Assembly (NCBI RefSeq): GCF_006385805.1
Contig: NZ_VFSG01000001.1
Coordinates: forward strand, 1,364,001 to 1,428,000
Direction of reading: 5' to 3'
DNA from: Streptococcus xiaochunlingii
GTDB taxonomy: Bacteria; Bacillota; Bacilli; Lactobacillales; Streptococcaceae
Length of the DNA stretch: 64,000 bases
The position numbers were made by a program, and so were the translations under genes. The notes below the pieces were generated by a model, which was not told where the DNA came from, ran no database searches, and saw only the letters and a program-made list of their open reading frames with translations. Shown here in pieces: positions 17,377-27,679 of this stretch (the stretch's first letter is position 1; the number at the start of each line of letters is the position of its first letter).

Positions 17377-19065
17377 ATGAATCATAAAGAACTTATTGCA
17401 AGTGAATTGGCAAAAGTCATTGAAGGCTTAGACCAAGAAACTATCTTAAATTTACTAGAGCAACCAAAATCTTCAGACCTTGGAGACATCGCTTTTCCTG
17501 CCTTTTCTTTGGCTAAAATCGAACGCAAAGCTCCTCAAGCGATTGCTGCTGATATTGCGGAAAAAATCGATGCCTCTCACTTTGAAAAAGTCGTTGCTAC
17601 TGGTCCTTATGTAAACTTCTTCTTGGACAAATCTAAGATCTCTGACCAAGTTATCAAAGCCGTTATCCAAGCGGGTGCAGCCTATGGACAACAAGAAGAA
17701 GGTCAAGGAGCGAACGTGACTATCGACCTTTCTAGTCCAAACATCGCAAAACCTTTCTCAGTTGGTCACCTACGTTCAACCGTTATCGGAGATGCTATTT
17801 CAAACATCTATAAAAAAATGGGCTACAATACCATTAAAATCAACCACTTGGGAGACTGGGGCAAACAGTTCGGTCTCTTGATGGTGGCTTACAAAAAATG
17901 GGGTAGCAAGGAAGCCGTCGAAGCCAATCCAATCGATGAATTGTTGAAACTCTATGTCCGCATCAATGCCGAAATCGAAAATGATCCTGCTTTGGATGAG
18001 GAAGGACGTCTCTGGTTCAAGAAATTGGAAGATGGAGATCCAGAAGCGACTGAATTGTGGCAATGGTTCCGTGACGAAAGCTTGGTAGAATTCAACCGTA
18101 TCTACAAACTCCTCGGTGTTGAATTTGACAGCTTAAACGGAGAAGCTTTCTACAATGACAAGATGGATGAAGCTGTCCAAATCCTTGAAGAAAAAGGCTT
18201 GTTGAAAGAGTCTAAGGGAGCTAGCATCGTTGAGTTGGATGATGTCAACCTTCCACCAGCTATGATTAAGAAATCAGACGGCGCTACTCTTTATATCACT
18301 CGTGATATCGCCACTGCTATCTACCGTGCACGGACTTACAACTTTGTGAAAAACATCTATGCTGTAGGTCAAGAACAATCCAACCACTTCCGTCAGTTGA
18401 AAGCTGTTTTGAAGAAAATGGGATTTGACTGGAGCGACGATATGATCCACGTTGACTTTGGTTTGGTTACAAAGAACCGCCAAAAATTGTCAACTCGTAA
18501 AGGAAATATCATCCTGCTCGAACCAACCCTTCAAGAAGCCATCTCTCGTGCCAAAGCGCAGATCGAAGAAAAGAACCCTGAATTGGAAAACAAGGAAGAA
18601 GTGGCACATGCAGTCGGTGTTGGTGCCGTTAAATTCTACGACTTGAAGACAGACCGTCGCAACGGGTATGACTTTGACCTTGAAGCCATGGTATCCTTCG
18701 AAGGGGAAACTGGACCATACGTACAATACGCATACGCACGTATCCAATCCATCCTGCGCAAAGCCAACTTCACACCATCTGCAGATGCAACATACAGCTT
18801 GAACGACCCAGAAAGCTGGGAAATTATCAAACTTCTCCAAGACTTCTCTCGTGTCGTGAAACGTGCTGCTGAAAACTATGATCCATCCTTAATTGCTAAA
18901 TATGCGATTAACTTGGCTCAAGCCTTCAACAAGTACTATGCTCACACTCGTATCTTGGATGAAAGTCCAGAACGCGATAGCCGCCTAGCTCTTAGCTATT
19001 CAACAGCAGTTGTCTTGAAAGAAGCCCTTCGCTTACTTGGTGTCGATGCACCTGAGAAGATGTAA
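17377..19065 (+). CDS. argS: arginyl-tRNA synthetase
   Basis: A 562-residue class I aminoacyl-tRNA synthetase that charges tRNA-Arg. The N-terminal Add-1 domain (about 1-115) is followed by the HIGH-like signature [20 protein letters not shown]; the KMSK-equivalent region reads LSTRKGN, as is usual for ArgRS. The anticodon-binding DALR domain forms the C-terminal 110 residues. It is divergent from argR and ends in a long-stem terminator. Confidence 0.98.
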   Translation: MNHKELIASELAKVIEGLDQETILNLLEQPKSSDLGDIAFPAFSLAKIERKAPQAIAADIAEKIDASHFEKVVATGPYVNFFLDKSKISDQVIKAVIQAGAAYGQQEEGQGANVTIDLSSPNIAKPFSVGHLRSTVIGDAISNIYKKMGYNTIKINHLGDWGKQFGLLMVAYKKWGSKEAVEANPIDELLKLYVRINAEIENDPALDEEGRLWFKKLEDGDPEATELWQWFRDESLVEFNRIYKLLGVEFDSLNGEAFYNDKMDEAVQILEEKGLLKESKGASIVELDDVNLPPAMIKKSDGATLYITRDIATAIYRARTYNFVKNIYAVGQEQSNHFRQLKAVLKKMGFDWSDDMIHVDFGLVTKNRQKLSTRKGNIILLEPTLQEAISRAKAQIEEKNPELENKEEVAHAVGVGAVKFYDLKTDRRNGYDFDLEAMVSFEGETGPYVQYAYARIQSILRKANFTPSADATYSLNDPESWEIIKLLQDFSRVVKRAAENYDPSLIAKYAINLAQAFNKYYAHTRILDESPERDSRLALSYSTAVVLKEALRLLGVDAPEKM

Positions 19066-19102
19066 TTTCTTCCTTACTTTTTGATAGGAAACCATCTCTT
19101 GT

Positions 19103-19157
19103 AGGAGTGAGAGGAATCGCTAAATAAACCTTATTTAGTTCCATCTCACTCCTTTTC
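19103..19157 (+). terminator. terminator of argS
   Basis: AGGAGTGAGA (19103-19112) pairs with TCTCACTCCT (19144-19153), with an inner stem CTAAATAA/TTATTTAG (19120-19138) and a following TTTTC run. A long two-part stem. Confidence 0.8.
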
Positions 19158-19231
19158 TCATGCTAAACACACCTATATTTTTAGGGATTATCGCTTCCCT
19201 TCATCCATTATCTTATCCTCTGGAGAACCCT

Positions 19232-19477
19232 ATGAATCAAACTGTTTATATTCTTATTTTAGTTAGTCTGCTTATTCTCTTTTTAATCAATAAATACGAG
19301 AGAGAAAAACTGCAAAAGATTTTACAAGAACAACTCTTAAAAGATGAAACCTTCAAAGCAAGCATCAAGGCACAAATCCAAACGACGGAAAATATCAACG
19401 ATGTCATCCACGCCATCAATAAGGACTATCGCCTCGGCCTCTTACTTTCGAAAGAAATCACAGATCAATTAAAATAA
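19232..19477 (+). CDS. small single-pass membrane protein
   Basis: An 81-residue protein. One N-terminal membrane helix (TVYILILVSLLILFLI) is followed by a charged, probably coiled-coil cytoplasmic tail (KYEREKLQKILQEQLLKDE). An in-frame ATG 24 codons upstream lies inside the argS terminator region and has no ribosome-binding site; GGAG six bases before 19232 decides the start. The C-terminus includes DVIHAINKDYRLGLLLSKEI. Function unknown; not obviously linked to its neighbours. Confidence 0.7.
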   Translation: MNQTVYILILVSLLILFLINKYEREKLQKILQEQLLKDETFKASIKAQIQTTENINDVIHAINKDYRLGLLLSKEITDQLK

Positions 19478-19531
19478 GCCCTAAAAGAGGAGTCATACAA
19501 AATATGACCCCTCTCTTCAACCGCAACAAAT

Positions 19532-19562
19532 AAGAACCAAGCATAGGCTTGGTTCTTTTGTT
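19532..19562. terminator. terminator between converging small membrane protein and nrdI genes
   Basis: AAGAACCAAGC, loop ATAG, GCTTGGTTCTT, then TTGTTTT on the plus strand. An additional stem GAGGAGTCATA...TATGACCCCTC precedes it (about 19487-19514). Confidence 0.8.
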
Positions 19563-20018
19563 TTAAAGACGATACAAATCTTCTACAATGGCCGCTACTT
19601 TTTTGATATCCCCTAGCATTCCTCGCATCTCAAAGTCTGCTAGCATAGGGAAACCAAAGCGTTGGCTGTACTGCTTGGCCGTTAGGCAATATTGATTGTT
19701 GAAGTTGCGATTTCCTGATCCTACAACTCCTAAACATTTTGAGGCATTGTCTCCGTAGGCAATAAAGTCTGCTACATCGGTCGTTAAAATTTCCACATCT
19801 CCATTATCAACACCATTTCCTCCTTCTAGGTAGGTCGGCAAAAAGGCGATAAAAGGTGTATCAACTTCAAAGAAGGGCTTTCCTTCTTTGACTAGATCTT
19901 TGACATGGATTTTTTCAATGACCAAGTCAGGGTACTGCTCCCATAGATAATCACTGAGGCGACGAACAAAACTTTCAGTATTGCCACTTAAACTGATATA
20001 GACAAAACATACTTTCAT
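19563..20018 (-). CDS. nrdI: NrdI-like flavodoxin
   Basis: A 151-residue flavodoxin of the NrdI family, which supplies oxidant to assemble the dimanganese-tyrosyl cofactor of class Ib ribonucleotide reductase. The FMN-phosphate loop reads YISLSGNTESFVRRL at the N-terminus. The later segments FIAFLPTYLEGGN and GVVGSGNRNFNNQYC are FMN-contact loops as in NrdI. A TTG four codons upstream is inside the ribosome-binding site GGAGAAG, so ATG 20018 is the start. No nrdE or nrdF is nearby, so it stands alone, as in several streptococci. Confidence 0.85.
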   Translation of the reverse strand: MKVCFVYISLSGNTESFVRRLSDYLWEQYPDLVIEKIHVKDLVKEGKPFFEVDTPFIAFLPTYLEGGNGVDNGDVEILTTDVADFIAYGDNASKCLGVVGSGNRNFNNQYCLTAKQYSQRFGFPMLADFEMRGMLGDIKKVAAIVEDLYRL

Positions 20019-20085
20019 TTTCTTCTCCAATCAGACCAGCTCCTCTTCTTTGTTCCAGACTTGAGGAGTTTTTAAATGCTATGAT

Positions 20086-20598
20086 CTAAGCTTGAAGGTC
20101 GCTAGCTGGTCTATTTTTCAATTTGTAGAGGAGGATTCCCAAGTAAACAAGGGCTACAACCACACTCAAGACCAGTGCATATAAGCTAGAAGCCTGCAAC
20201 AAGGTCCGCAATTTGTCTGACGTGATCACAGACATAGAAGAACGATAAGACAAGAAATTATGCAAGCTCATTAAGACAAAGGCACCAATCTGTCCCATAT
20301 AGGCATAGGTCGCCTTGACAATATCCTTTTTAGACAGGAAGAAATAGGCAACTGCAATCAAGCCCGCGATCAAAAGAGATAGCAACAACCAAGCAATTGG
20401 TCCGCGTAAGGCTACGATTAATTTTTCAAGGAAGGCTTTGTATTCTTCCCGTTCAAGAGCAGTGGTTAAGTTCAAAGAAGCTGCCATTTCATCTGTGAGC
20501 TCCACTTTAGCCAATCCAAAGAAGGACTGAGCAGTTAATAGAGTTCCCATCGCTGATAGAGCTAGCAAGACATACATATAAATTGGATTTTTCTTCAT
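20086..20598 (-). CDS. four-helix membrane protein, unknown
   Basis: A 170-residue integral membrane protein that I do not recognise. Predicted helices are at about 7-27, 68-90, 99-117 and 136-158. An extracellular-type loop of about 40 residues separates helices 1 and 2 and is charged (EEYKAFLEKLIVAL). The C-terminal tail is short and basic. The ATG at 20598 follows AGGAAATAC. It lies between nrdI and the maltodextrin genes with no shared operon signs beyond strand. No function is suggested. Confidence 0.7.
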   Translation of the reverse strand: MKKNPIYMYVLLALSAMGTLLTAQSFFGLAKVELTDEMAASLNLTTALEREEYKAFLEKLIVALRGPIAWLLLSLLIAGLIAVAYFFLSKKDIVKATYAYMGQIGAFVLMSLHNFLSYRSSMSVITSDKLRTLLQASSLYALVLSVVVALVYLGILLYKLKNRPASDLQA

Positions 20599-20688
20599 TG
20601 TATTTCCTCGTTTCTAATATCCATAGTATTTATTATAACGTGAACCTTAGGGAAGCGCAAGTTTAGATTTTCCAAGCGCTCCTGTACT

Positions 20689-20730
20689 AAAAAAGCTCCC
20701 TCTAAATCAGGATATGATTCAAAAGGAGCT
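20689..20730 (-). terminator. terminator of malQ-malP
   Basis: Minus strand GAGCTCC and GGGAGCT close a hairpin with an inner GAATCA/TGATT pairing, followed by TTTTTTAG. It lies about 40 bp beyond the malP stop. Confidence 0.75.
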
Positions 20731-20771
20731 CTTCTTTCTAAGTATATTGCTTCTAGAATGTCGAAAACAAA

Positions 20772-23030
20772 TTAGTTCAAGTGCCAGATATCTTCGTTGT
20801 ACTGAGCGATGGTACGGTCAGATGAGAAGAATCCTGCTTTGGCAATGTTGACGATGACTTTATCCAACCATGCGTCACGGTCTTCGTAGTCAGCAAGCAT
20901 TTGCTCTTTGACTTTGATGTAGTCTTCCAAGTCGAGAAGGGTCATGAACCAGTCTTTGTTGATCAACTCATTGTGAAGGCGAGACAAACGTTCTTGGTTA
21001 CCAACTGCAAGAACAGCGTCGCTGACGATGAAGTCAACCAATGGTTTGATCGCTTCACGAGCGTAGAATTCGCTTGATTTGTATGCAGATTTCGCGTAAA
21101 GGTCGATAACTGTTTCTGAATCTTCACCGAAGATATAGATGTTTTCGTCTCCAACCAACTCAGCGATTTCAACGTTAGCTCCGTCCATAGTACCAAGCGT
21201 CAAAGCTCCGTTCAACATGAATTTCATGTTACCAGTACCTGAAGCTTCTTTAGAAGCCAATGAGATTTGTTCTGAGATATCACATGCTGGGATCAAGAAG
21301 CTTGCGGCTGTTACGTTGTAGTTTTCAACCATCACTACTTGCAAGTGTGGAGCTACTGCTGGGTCGTTTGCAATCACTTCTGACAAGCAAAGGATCAAGT
21401 GGATGATGTCTTGAGCGATAGTGTAGGCAGGAGCTGCTTTACCACCAAAGAATACTGTGATTGGACGAGCAGGGATGTTACCAGCCTTGATGTCCAAGTA
21501 TTTGTGGATGACATACAAAGCGTTCATTTGTTGACGTTTGTATTCGTGAAGACGTTTGATTTGGATATCAAAGATAGAGTTTGTATTGATTTCCACACCT
21601 TGGTGCTCTCTCAAGTGACGAGCCAATTTACGTTTGTTGTGGGCTTTGATGTTTTCCAATTTTTCTTTGACAGCAGCCTTATCTTCGTATGACAGAAGGT
21701 CTTCCAATTTAGAAGCTTCATGGTGCCATTCGCGTCCAAGAATCTCATCCAAGTAGTGAGACAAGCTTGGGTTAGCATGCATGAGCCAACGACGGAAGGT
21801 GATCCCGTTTGTTTTGTTGTTGAATTTTTCTGGGTAGATGTCGTAGAAAGCTTTCAACTCTGAGTTCTTCAAGATTTCAGTGTGAAGAGCTGCAACCCCG
21901 TTTACGCTGTATCCGTAGTGGATATCCATGTGAGCCATGTGAACACGTCCGCTCTCATCGATGATTTGAACAGCTGGGTCTTTGTATTCTGCTTTAACAC
22001 GGCGGTCCAATTCTTTGATGATTGGTACCAAGTGAGGAACCACTTCTTCCAAGAATTCAAGAGGCCACTTTTCAAGGGCTTCAGCAAGGATTGTGTGGTT
22101 TGTGTAGGCAGTCATGCTACGAACGATAGAGATGGCTTCGTCAAGTTCGATACCACGTTCAGTCAAAAGACGGATCAATTCAGGGATAACCATTGATGGG
22201 TGAGTATCGTTGATTTGTACAACTGCGTAGTCAGCAAGGTCGTGCAAGTTGCTTCCTTTTTCGATTGCTTCATCGATGATTAATTGTGCACCGTTTGAAA
22301 CCATGAAGTATTGTTGGAAGATACGGAGCAATTCACCTTGACGGTCACTATCATCTGGGTAAAGGAAAAGAGTCAAGTTGCGAGCGATGTCTGTCTTGTC
22401 AAAGTTAATACCGTCTTTGATGATTGAAGAATCAACTGAATCCAAGTCAAACAAACGCAAACGGTTTTTAGTAGCTGTCTTGTAACCAGGTACATCGATA
22501 TCGTAAAGAGTAGATGTCAATGTAAAGTGTGCAAATGGTACTTGGTAGCTACGGCTTGAACGAACCAACCAGTTTTGGTCAGTCAACCAAGCGTTAGGAA
22601 TAGTTTCTTGTTGGTTGTTTTTAAGAACTTGTTGGAAAAGACCAAAGTGGTAGTTCAAACCAACACCGTCACCATTCAAACCAAGTGTAGCGATTGAGTC
22701 GATAAAGCAGGCTGCCAAACGTCCCAAACCACCGTTACCAAGTGATGGTTCCAATTCTACTTCTTCGATTTCGATCAACTCTTTACCTGCATCAGCAAGT
22801 TCTTTCTTAACTTCGTCATAAAGACCAAGGTTAATCAAGTTGTTTGACAAGAGTTTACCAATCAAGAACTCAGCTGAGATATAGTAAACTTTTTTCTTAC
22901 CAGTGTTGACTGGTTTTTGGCTGCTAGCAAGTTTGCTGTAGTTAAGAAGAGCAAGGTAAAGCTCTTCGTTACTACATTCTGCGATCGATTTATTGTAACG
23001 ATTTTGTACAAATTCTTTTAATGGTAACAT
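20772..23030 (-). CDS. malP: maltodextrin/glycogen phosphorylase
   Basis: A 752-residue pyridoxal-phosphate-dependent α-glucan phosphorylase releasing glucose-1-phosphate from maltodextrins in the cytoplasm. PLP-site and family motifs include [20 protein letters not shown] and DGANVEI near 590-620; earlier parts contain [20 protein letters not shown] and [13 protein letters not shown]. It follows malQ by about 23 bp in one operon under the MalR-type operator in the shared intergenic region. Length fits MalP/GlgP of streptococci. A glycogen role cannot be excluded, but the neighbours argue for maltodextrin use. Confidence 0.96.
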   Translation of the reverse strand: MLPLKEFVQNRYNKSIAECSNEELYLALLNYSKLASSQKPVNTGKKKVYYISAEFLIGKLLSNNLINLGLYDEVKKELADAGKELIEIEEVELEPSLGNGGLGRLAACFIDSIATLGLNGDGVGLNYHFGLFQQVLKNNQQETIPNAWLTDQNWLVRSSRSYQVPFAHFTLTSTLYDIDVPGYKTATKNRLRLFDLDSVDSSIIKDGINFDKTDIARNLTLFLYPDDSDRQGELLRIFQQYFMVSNGAQLIIDEAIEKGSNLHDLADYAVVQINDTHPSMVIPELIRLLTERGIELDEAISIVRSMTAYTNHTILAEALEKWPLEFLEEVVPHLVPIIKELDRRVKAEYKDPAVQIIDESGRVHMAHMDIHYGYSVNGVAALHTEILKNSELKAFYDIYPEKFNNKTNGITFRRWLMHANPSLSHYLDEILGREWHHEASKLEDLLSYEDKAAVKEKLENIKAHNKRKLARHLREHQGVEINTNSIFDIQIKRLHEYKRQQMNALYVIHKYLDIKAGNIPARPITVFFGGKAAPAYTIAQDIIHLILCLSEVIANDPAVAPHLQVVMVENYNVTAASFLIPACDISEQISLASKEASGTGNMKFMLNGALTLGTMDGANVEIAELVGDENIYIFGEDSETVIDLYAKSAYKSSEFYAREAIKPLVDFIVSDAVLAVGNQERLSRLHNELINKDWFMTLLDLEDYIKVKEQMLADYEDRDAWLDKVIVNIAKAGFFSSDRTIAQYNEDIWHLN

Positions 23031-23053
23031 TTTTTGTGTCTCCTGATAATGTC

Positions 23054-24571
23054 TTATTTCTTTAATTCTACTAAATTTTCATTGATACGACGATAGATGG
23101 TCGTGAAATCAAGCAATTCTTGCTCAACAGCAGGAGTCAATTGATCCGCTGTCATCCGCCATGCCCAGTTGCCACCAAGAGTAGATGGGAAGTTCATACG
23201 AGCTGAGCCATCCAACTCTAACAAATCTTGCATGGTAGCGATGGCCATAAAGCTGACTGAAGCAAAGACGGTACGAAGCATCGCATGTGGAACAGATTCG
23301 TATTCTTTACGATTGGTGTAACGAGCAAGATACTCACGAGTTGGATCGTCAATTTCATTGCGGTACCATCCAAGAACCGTGTTGTTATCATGTGTTCCAG
23401 TGTACATAACAGAGTTGTTTGGCGCTAAGTGAGGGCTGTCGATACTTTCATCGTCAGGATTGAAGGCAAATTGAAGAATCTTCATGCCAGGGAAGCCTGT
23501 GCGCTCACGAAGCTCAATGACTTCGTCCGTCATGAAGCCAAGGTCTTCTGCGATGATGTTCAAATCACCAAGTTCTTCTTTCACAGCGGCAAAGAGTTTG
23601 TAGCCAGGACCTTTGACCCATTTACCTGGTGCTGCTGTATCAGAACCAGCTGGGATTTCCCAGTAAGATTCAAAACCACGGAAGTGGTCGATCCGCACGA
23701 TGTCGTAGATCTTGAAGCTCTCACGCAAGCGTTCAATCCACCATTTGTAACCATCTTTGTCCATTGCTTCCCAGTCATAGATTGGGTTGCCCCAAAGCTG
23801 ACCAGTTGCTGAGAACTCATCTGGTGGGCATCCTGCGATGCAGGTTGCTTTTCCATTTTCATCTGTTTTAAAGAGATGAGGATTTGCCCACATATCGCTT
23901 GAATCTTCCGCTACGTAGATTGGCATATCACCTACGATCTCAATATGGTTGTCGTTAGCGTATGCTTTCAATTTCAACCATTGTTTGAAGAAGAAATACT
24001 GTGTTACTCGATGGTAAGTCAATTTATCTTCCAATTGAGCGCGGTAGGATGCAAGGGCTTCCGGTTGACGTGCACGAATCGCAGCGTCTGGCCATTCTGT
24101 CCATGCTTTTAATTCAAAGTGCTCTTTAATAGCCATGTATTCTGCGAACAATTCCAACCAAGCTGCATTTTCTTCAGCAAAACGGCTGAAGTCATCCCAA
24201 TCACCGTTTTCAATAAAAGCTTTAACCGCTTTTTCTAGAAGAGGACGACGTTGTTCGAAGATCTTCGCATAGTCTACTTCTGTTGGGTCTTGACCAAAAT
24301 CAACACCTTCGACATCGGATGCATCCAAGAGCCCTTGATCGATCAAGAGATCGAAGTCAATAAAGTGGGTGTTGCCTGCAAAAGCCGAGAAGGATTGATA
24401 AGGAGAATCTCCATAACTGGTTGTTCCGAGAGGCAAAATTTGCCAATACCGTTGCTTAGTCCGAACAAGGAAATCGACAAAATCGTAAGCTGCTTGACCA
24501 AACGAACCGATTCCATACTTCCCAGGCAAGGATGAAATGTGCATCAAGACACCACTTTGGCGTTTTTTCAT
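23054..24571 (-). CDS. malQ: 4-alpha-glucanotransferase (amylomaltase)
   Basis: A 505-residue GH77 enzyme (MalQ, called MalM in pneumococcus) that transfers α-1,4-glucan segments, turning maltose and short dextrins into substrates for the phosphorylase. Signature segments are [16 protein letters not shown] at the N-terminus, [18 protein letters not shown] with the nucleophile Asp, and [12 protein letters not shown] with the acid/base Glu. A GTG four codons upstream is in frame, but AAGGTGG lies eight bases before ATG 24571 and MalQ proteins begin MKKRQSG. First gene of malQ-malP, divergent from malX. Confidence 0.97.
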   Translation of the reverse strand: MKKRQSGVLMHISSLPGKYGIGSFGQAAYDFVDFLVRTKQRYWQILPLGTTSYGDSPYQSFSAFAGNTHFIDFDLLIDQGLLDASDVEGVDFGQDPTEVDYAKIFEQRRPLLEKAVKAFIENGDWDDFSRFAEENAAWLELFAEYMAIKEHFELKAWTEWPDAAIRARQPEALASYRAQLEDKLTYHRVTQYFFFKQWLKLKAYANDNHIEIVGDMPIYVAEDSSDMWANPHLFKTDENGKATCIAGCPPDEFSATGQLWGNPIYDWEAMDKDGYKWWIERLRESFKIYDIVRIDHFRGFESYWEIPAGSDTAAPGKWVKGPGYKLFAAVKEELGDLNIIAEDLGFMTDEVIELRERTGFPGMKILQFAFNPDDESIDSPHLAPNNSVMYTGTHDNNTVLGWYRNEIDDPTREYLARYTNRKEYESVPHAMLRTVFASVSFMAIATMQDLLELDGSARMNFPSTLGGNWAWRMTADQLTPAVEQELLDFTTIYRRINENLVELKK

Positions 24572-24746
24572 TGAGGGTACCACCTTTAGTTTAATATTTT
24601 TTGTTTCGAAGAAAAATAGACCAACTTTCTACTCTAATCCAGTTCTCATTCCGACTTTTAGAAGGGTTAGGAAGAGTGCAATTGTCAGAAATAGAAAAAA
24701 ATTTAACCTATTTATAAATGACCCTAGATCATCTTTATGCAACGTT

Positions 24747-24761
24747 TAAGGAAAACGTTTG
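24747..24761. promoter_or_regulatory. MalR-type operator downstream of the malQP promoter
   Basis: TAAGGAAAACGTTTG, identical over 15 bp to the copy at 24976-24990 on the malX side. The centre AACGTT is the LacI-family core. It lies 13 bp downstream of the malQP -10, over or just after the transcription start, so it would block transcription. A degenerate extra core (CAACGTTTAA) is adjacent at about 24740. CcpA could also recognise these sites. Confidence 0.75.
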
Positions 24762-24773
24762 CGTTACGTGTCC

Positions 24774-24802
24774 ATTATAAAGTATTCTTGTGGTTTATGC
24801 AA
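24774..24802 (-). promoter_or_regulatory. promoter of malQ-malP
   Basis: Minus strand TTGCAT, 17-bp spacer, TATAAT. A near-consensus promoter reading toward malQ with a leader of about 190 nt. Confidence 0.8.
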
Positions 24803-24938
24803 GAGGTTTCCTAAACTTTTATGATTTTTTCTGCAGGTTCACCCCACGCCTAGTTTATCCTTTTCTTATTTTCTTGTCAACTATTTGTGTGTATTTAATA
24901 GAAGATAAAAAATTTTTAATTTTTTTTGCACAAAGAAC

Positions 24939-24967
24939 TTGCAAACGTTTTCTTCCTGTGATATACT
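24939..24967 (+). promoter_or_regulatory. promoter of malX with operator over the -35
   Basis: TTGCAA, 17-bp spacer, TATACT. The -35 is embedded in an operator-like GCAAACGTTTTC (24941-24952), so MalR or CcpA binding would exclude RNA polymerase. Between this and the malQP promoter (24803-24938) is T-rich sequence with no gene. Confidence 0.8.
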
Positions 24968-24975
24968 ATTCGTGT

Positions 24976-25004
24976 TAAGGAAAACGTTTGTCTAAAACGT
25001 TTTC
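24976..25004. promoter_or_regulatory. MalR-type operators downstream of the malX promoter
   Basis: TAAGGAAAACGTTTG (24976-24990), matching the malQP operator exactly, followed by TAAAACGTTTTC, a second near-palindromic core about 16 bp further on. Together with the core over the -35 this gives three potential half-helix-spaced sites at malX. Confidence 0.75.
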
Positions 25005-25044
25005 AACTAATAATATTATTTTTATTCTTTAGGAGGAATAAATC

Positions 25045-26301
25045 ATGAAACGCACAATTCTTCGAAGCGCTGCTGTACTTGGTACAGTTGGATTCGCATC
25101 ACTTCTTTTGGTAGCTTGTGGAGGCAAAAAAGACGACTCTGCTGCTTCTGAAAACGAGTTGACAGTCTACGTTGACAATGGTTACAAAGCTTACATGGAA
25201 GAAGCTGCGAAAGCTTTTGAAAAAGAAAGTGGAACAAAAGTAACGATCAAGACAGGTGACGCTCTTGGTGGATTGGACAAATTGTCTCTTGACAACCAAT
25301 CTGGTAAAGCTCCAGACGTTATGATGGCACCATACGACCGCGTAGGTGGTCTTGGTAACGACGGTCAATTGGCTGAAGTGAAATTGAACAAAGACAGCAA
25401 GACCGACAAAACAACTGAATCACTTGTAACAAACGGTGGTAAAGTATACGGTGCACCAGCAGTTATCGAAACATTGGTTCTTTACTACAACAAAGACCTC
25501 ATACAAGAAGCTCCAAAAACATTTGGTGAACTTGAAGAATTGGCAAAAGACAGCAAGTATGACTTCGCTGGCGAAGCTGGTAAAAACACTGCCTTCCTTG
25601 CTGACTGGACAAACTTCTACTATGCATATGGACTTCTTTCAGGTAACGGTGGCTACGTCTTCGGTAAAGATGGTACAGATCCAAAAGATGTTGGTTTGAA
25701 CAACCAAGGTGCGATCGATGGTATCGAATACGCGAAAACTTGGTATGCTAAATGGCCTAAAGGATTGCAAGACACTAAAGGTGCTGCAAACTTCATCCAA
25801 ACTCAATTCCAAGAAGGTAAGACAGCTGCCATCATCGATGGTCCATGGAAAGCATCTTCATTGAAAGAAGCAAAAGTAAACTACGGTGTAGCAACTATCC
25901 CTACTCTTCCAAATGGAAAAGCTTACTCTGCCTTCGGTGGTGGTAAAGCTTGGGTTATCCCTGCAGGTGCTAACCACCCTGAAGCAGCTCAAAAATTTGT
26001 AGACTTCTTGACTTCAACTGATCAACAAAAAGCTTTCTACGATAAGACAAACGAAGTGCCAGCTAACACAGAAGCTCGTGAGTACGCTGTTGGTAAAAAC
26101 GATGAATTGACAACTGCCGTTGTTAAACAGTTTGAAAATGCACAACCAATGCCAAACATCTCTGAAATGAGTACTGTTTGGGATCCAGCTGCAACTATGC
26201 TCTTCGACGCTGTAAGTGGTAAGAAATCTTCTAAAGATGCTGCTGACGATGCTGTTAAATTAATCAAAGAAACTATCGAACAAAAATTCGGTGGCAAGTA
26301 A
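25045..26301 (+). CDS. malX: maltodextrin ABC transporter substrate-binding lipoprotein
   Basis: A 418-residue family 1 extracellular solute-binding lipoprotein. The signal ends in the lipobox LLVAC (Cys25), followed by a GGKKDDSAASENE linker. The mature protein reads LTVYVDNGYKAYMEEAAKAF, and WAKWPKGLQDT and AIIDGPWKASSL are typical of MalE/MalX proteins. It captures maltodextrins at the membrane and hands them to MalC/MalD. Ribosome-binding site AGGAGG. Strong bias toward preferred codons (GGT, GAA, CGT) suggests high expression. No ATPase is in this locus; in pneumococcus MsmK serves several sugar transporters, and the same is likely here. Confidence 0.96.
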   Translation: MKRTILRSAAVLGTVGFASLLLVACGGKKDDSAASENELTVYVDNGYKAYMEEAAKAFEKESGTKVTIKTGDALGGLDKLSLDNQSGKAPDVMMAPYDRVGGLGNDGQLAEVKLNKDSKTDKTTESLVTNGGKVYGAPAVIETLVLYYNKDLIQEAPKTFGELEELAKDSKYDFAGEAGKNTAFLADWTNFYYAYGLLSGNGGYVFGKDGTDPKDVGLNNQGAIDGIEYAKTWYAKWPKGLQDTKGAANFIQTQFQEGKTAAIIDGPWKASSLKEAKVNYGVATIPTLPNGKAYSAFGGGKAWVIPAGANHPEAAQKFVDFLTSTDQQKAFYDKTNEVPANTEAREYAVGKNDELTTAVVKQFENAQPMPNISEMSTVWDPAATMLFDAVSGKKSSKDAADDAVKLIKETIEQKFGGK

Positions 26302-26315
26302 TACAGTTCCCAAGG

Positions 26316-26336
26316 GGCTGGGAGTGTTTCCCAGCC
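26316..26336 (+). terminator. intercistronic stem-loop between malX and malC
   Basis: GGCTGGGA, 5-nt loop, TCCCAGCC followed by TTTC. A compact stem with a poor T-run, of the kind that lowers downstream transcription and stabilises the binding-protein mRNA. Confidence 0.65.
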
Positions 26337-26382
26337 TTTCGCTGTGATGTGGCCTCTGGTCGCTCACTTATAAGGAGTCGAT

Positions 26383-27678
26383 ATGGAAACACAACAAAAT
26401 CCAAAAAAGGCAATGTGGTTATCCCTCATTCCTGGCTTGGGACAAATCTATAACAAACAGAAAGCAAAAGGGTACATCTTCCTCGGTGTAACACTTGTCT
26501 TTCTCGCTTACTTTTTCGGTATTGGTTTGGAGGAATTGTCTAAACTAGTTACCCTCGGTACTGTCCGTGGAAAAGATAATTCTCTTTTTATCTTGATTCG
26601 TGGGGCCTTCCACTTAATTATCACCGTCGTTTATTTGATGTTCTACGCCTTGAATATCAAAGATGCTGGTACTGTAGCTAAGCGGATTAATAACGGGATT
26701 CGAGTGCCGAAGACCCTAAAAGAGATGGTGAATGCTATCTATGAAAATGGCTTCCCCTATCTCTTGATCATCCCTTCTTATATTGCCATGACCTTTGCAA
26801 TCATCTTCCCTGTTTTGGTTACCTTGATGATTGCCTTTACCAACTACGACTTTAAGCATACAGCTCGCTTTACGCTCCTTGATTGGATCGGACTTCAAAA
26901 CTTCACCAACATGTGGACTTTGAGTACCTTCCGTTCTGCCTTTACATCTGTATTGGGCTGGACCTTGATCTGGGCCTTGGCAGCTTCTACTCTTCAAATC
27001 GTTCTTGGTATCCTAACGGCTATTATTGCCAACCAACCATTCATTAAAGGAAAACGCATCTTCGGTGTTATCTTCCTTCTTCCTTGGGCGGTTCCTGCCT
27101 TCATTACGATCTTGACATTCTCAAACATGTTCAACGATAGTATCGGGGCCATCAATGCGCAAGTCCTTCCGCTCTTTGCGAAGATTTTCCCATTCTTGGA
27201 TGGGGTTCTCATTCCTTGGAAAACTGATCCTACCTGGACGAAGATTGCTTTGATTATGATGCAAGGTTGGCTCGGCTTCCCTTACATTTACGTCTTGACA
27301 CTCGGAATCTTGCAATCTATTCCAAACGACCTTTACGAAGCAGCCTATATTGATGGGGCCAACGCTTGGCAAAAATTCCGCAACATTACCTTCCCAATGA
27401 TTTTGGCGGTTGCGGCACCAACTCTCATCAGCCAATACACCTTCAACTTTAACAACTTCTCCATTATCTACCTCTTTAACGATGGTGGACCTGGATCTGT
27501 TGGTGGTAATGCTGGTTCGACAGATATCTTGATTTCTTGGATCTATAAATTGACAACGAACTCATCACCTCAATACTCAATGGCTGCTGCGGTTACGTTG
27601 ATCATCTCTTTGATTGTCATCTCGATCTCGATGATTGCCTTCAAGAAACTGCACGCATTTGATATGGAGGATGTGTAA
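26383..27678 (+). CDS. malC: maltodextrin ABC transporter permease MalC (MalF family)
   Basis: A 431-residue membrane permease with N-terminal helices (about 12-32, 35-55, 65-90) and the MalF-type core. The EAA loop reads [20 protein letters not shown] at about 325-344, which contacts the ATPase. The segment [20 protein letters not shown] is typical of MalF proteins. It is followed by malD one base after its stop, with the malD ribosome-binding site inside its last codons. Partner of MalX and MalD. Confidence 0.95.
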   Translation: METQQNPKKAMWLSLIPGLGQIYNKQKAKGYIFLGVTLVFLAYFFGIGLEELSKLVTLGTVRGKDNSLFILIRGAFHLIITVVYLMFYALNIKDAGTVAKRINNGIRVPKTLKEMVNAIYENGFPYLLIIPSYIAMTFAIIFPVLVTLMIAFTNYDFKHTARFTLLDWIGLQNFTNMWTLSTFRSAFTSVLGWTLIWALAASTLQIVLGILTAIIANQPFIKGKRIFGVIFLLPWAVPAFITILTFSNMFNDSIGAINAQVLPLFAKIFPFLDGVLIPWKTDPTWTKIALIMMQGWLGFPYIYVLTLGILQSIPNDLYEAAYIDGANAWQKFRNITFPMILAVAAPTLISQYTFNFNNFSIIYLFNDGGPGSVGGNAGSTDILISWIYKLTTNSSPQYSMAAAVTLIISLIVISISMIAFKKLHAFDMEDV

Positions 27679-27679
27679 A

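Noticed and set aside
24803..24938. A CiaR box in the mal intergenic region, since CiaR affects malMP in pneumococcus
   Set aside because: Single TTTAAG/GTTAAG half-sites occur within the MalR operators, but no second half-site lies 11 bp away.
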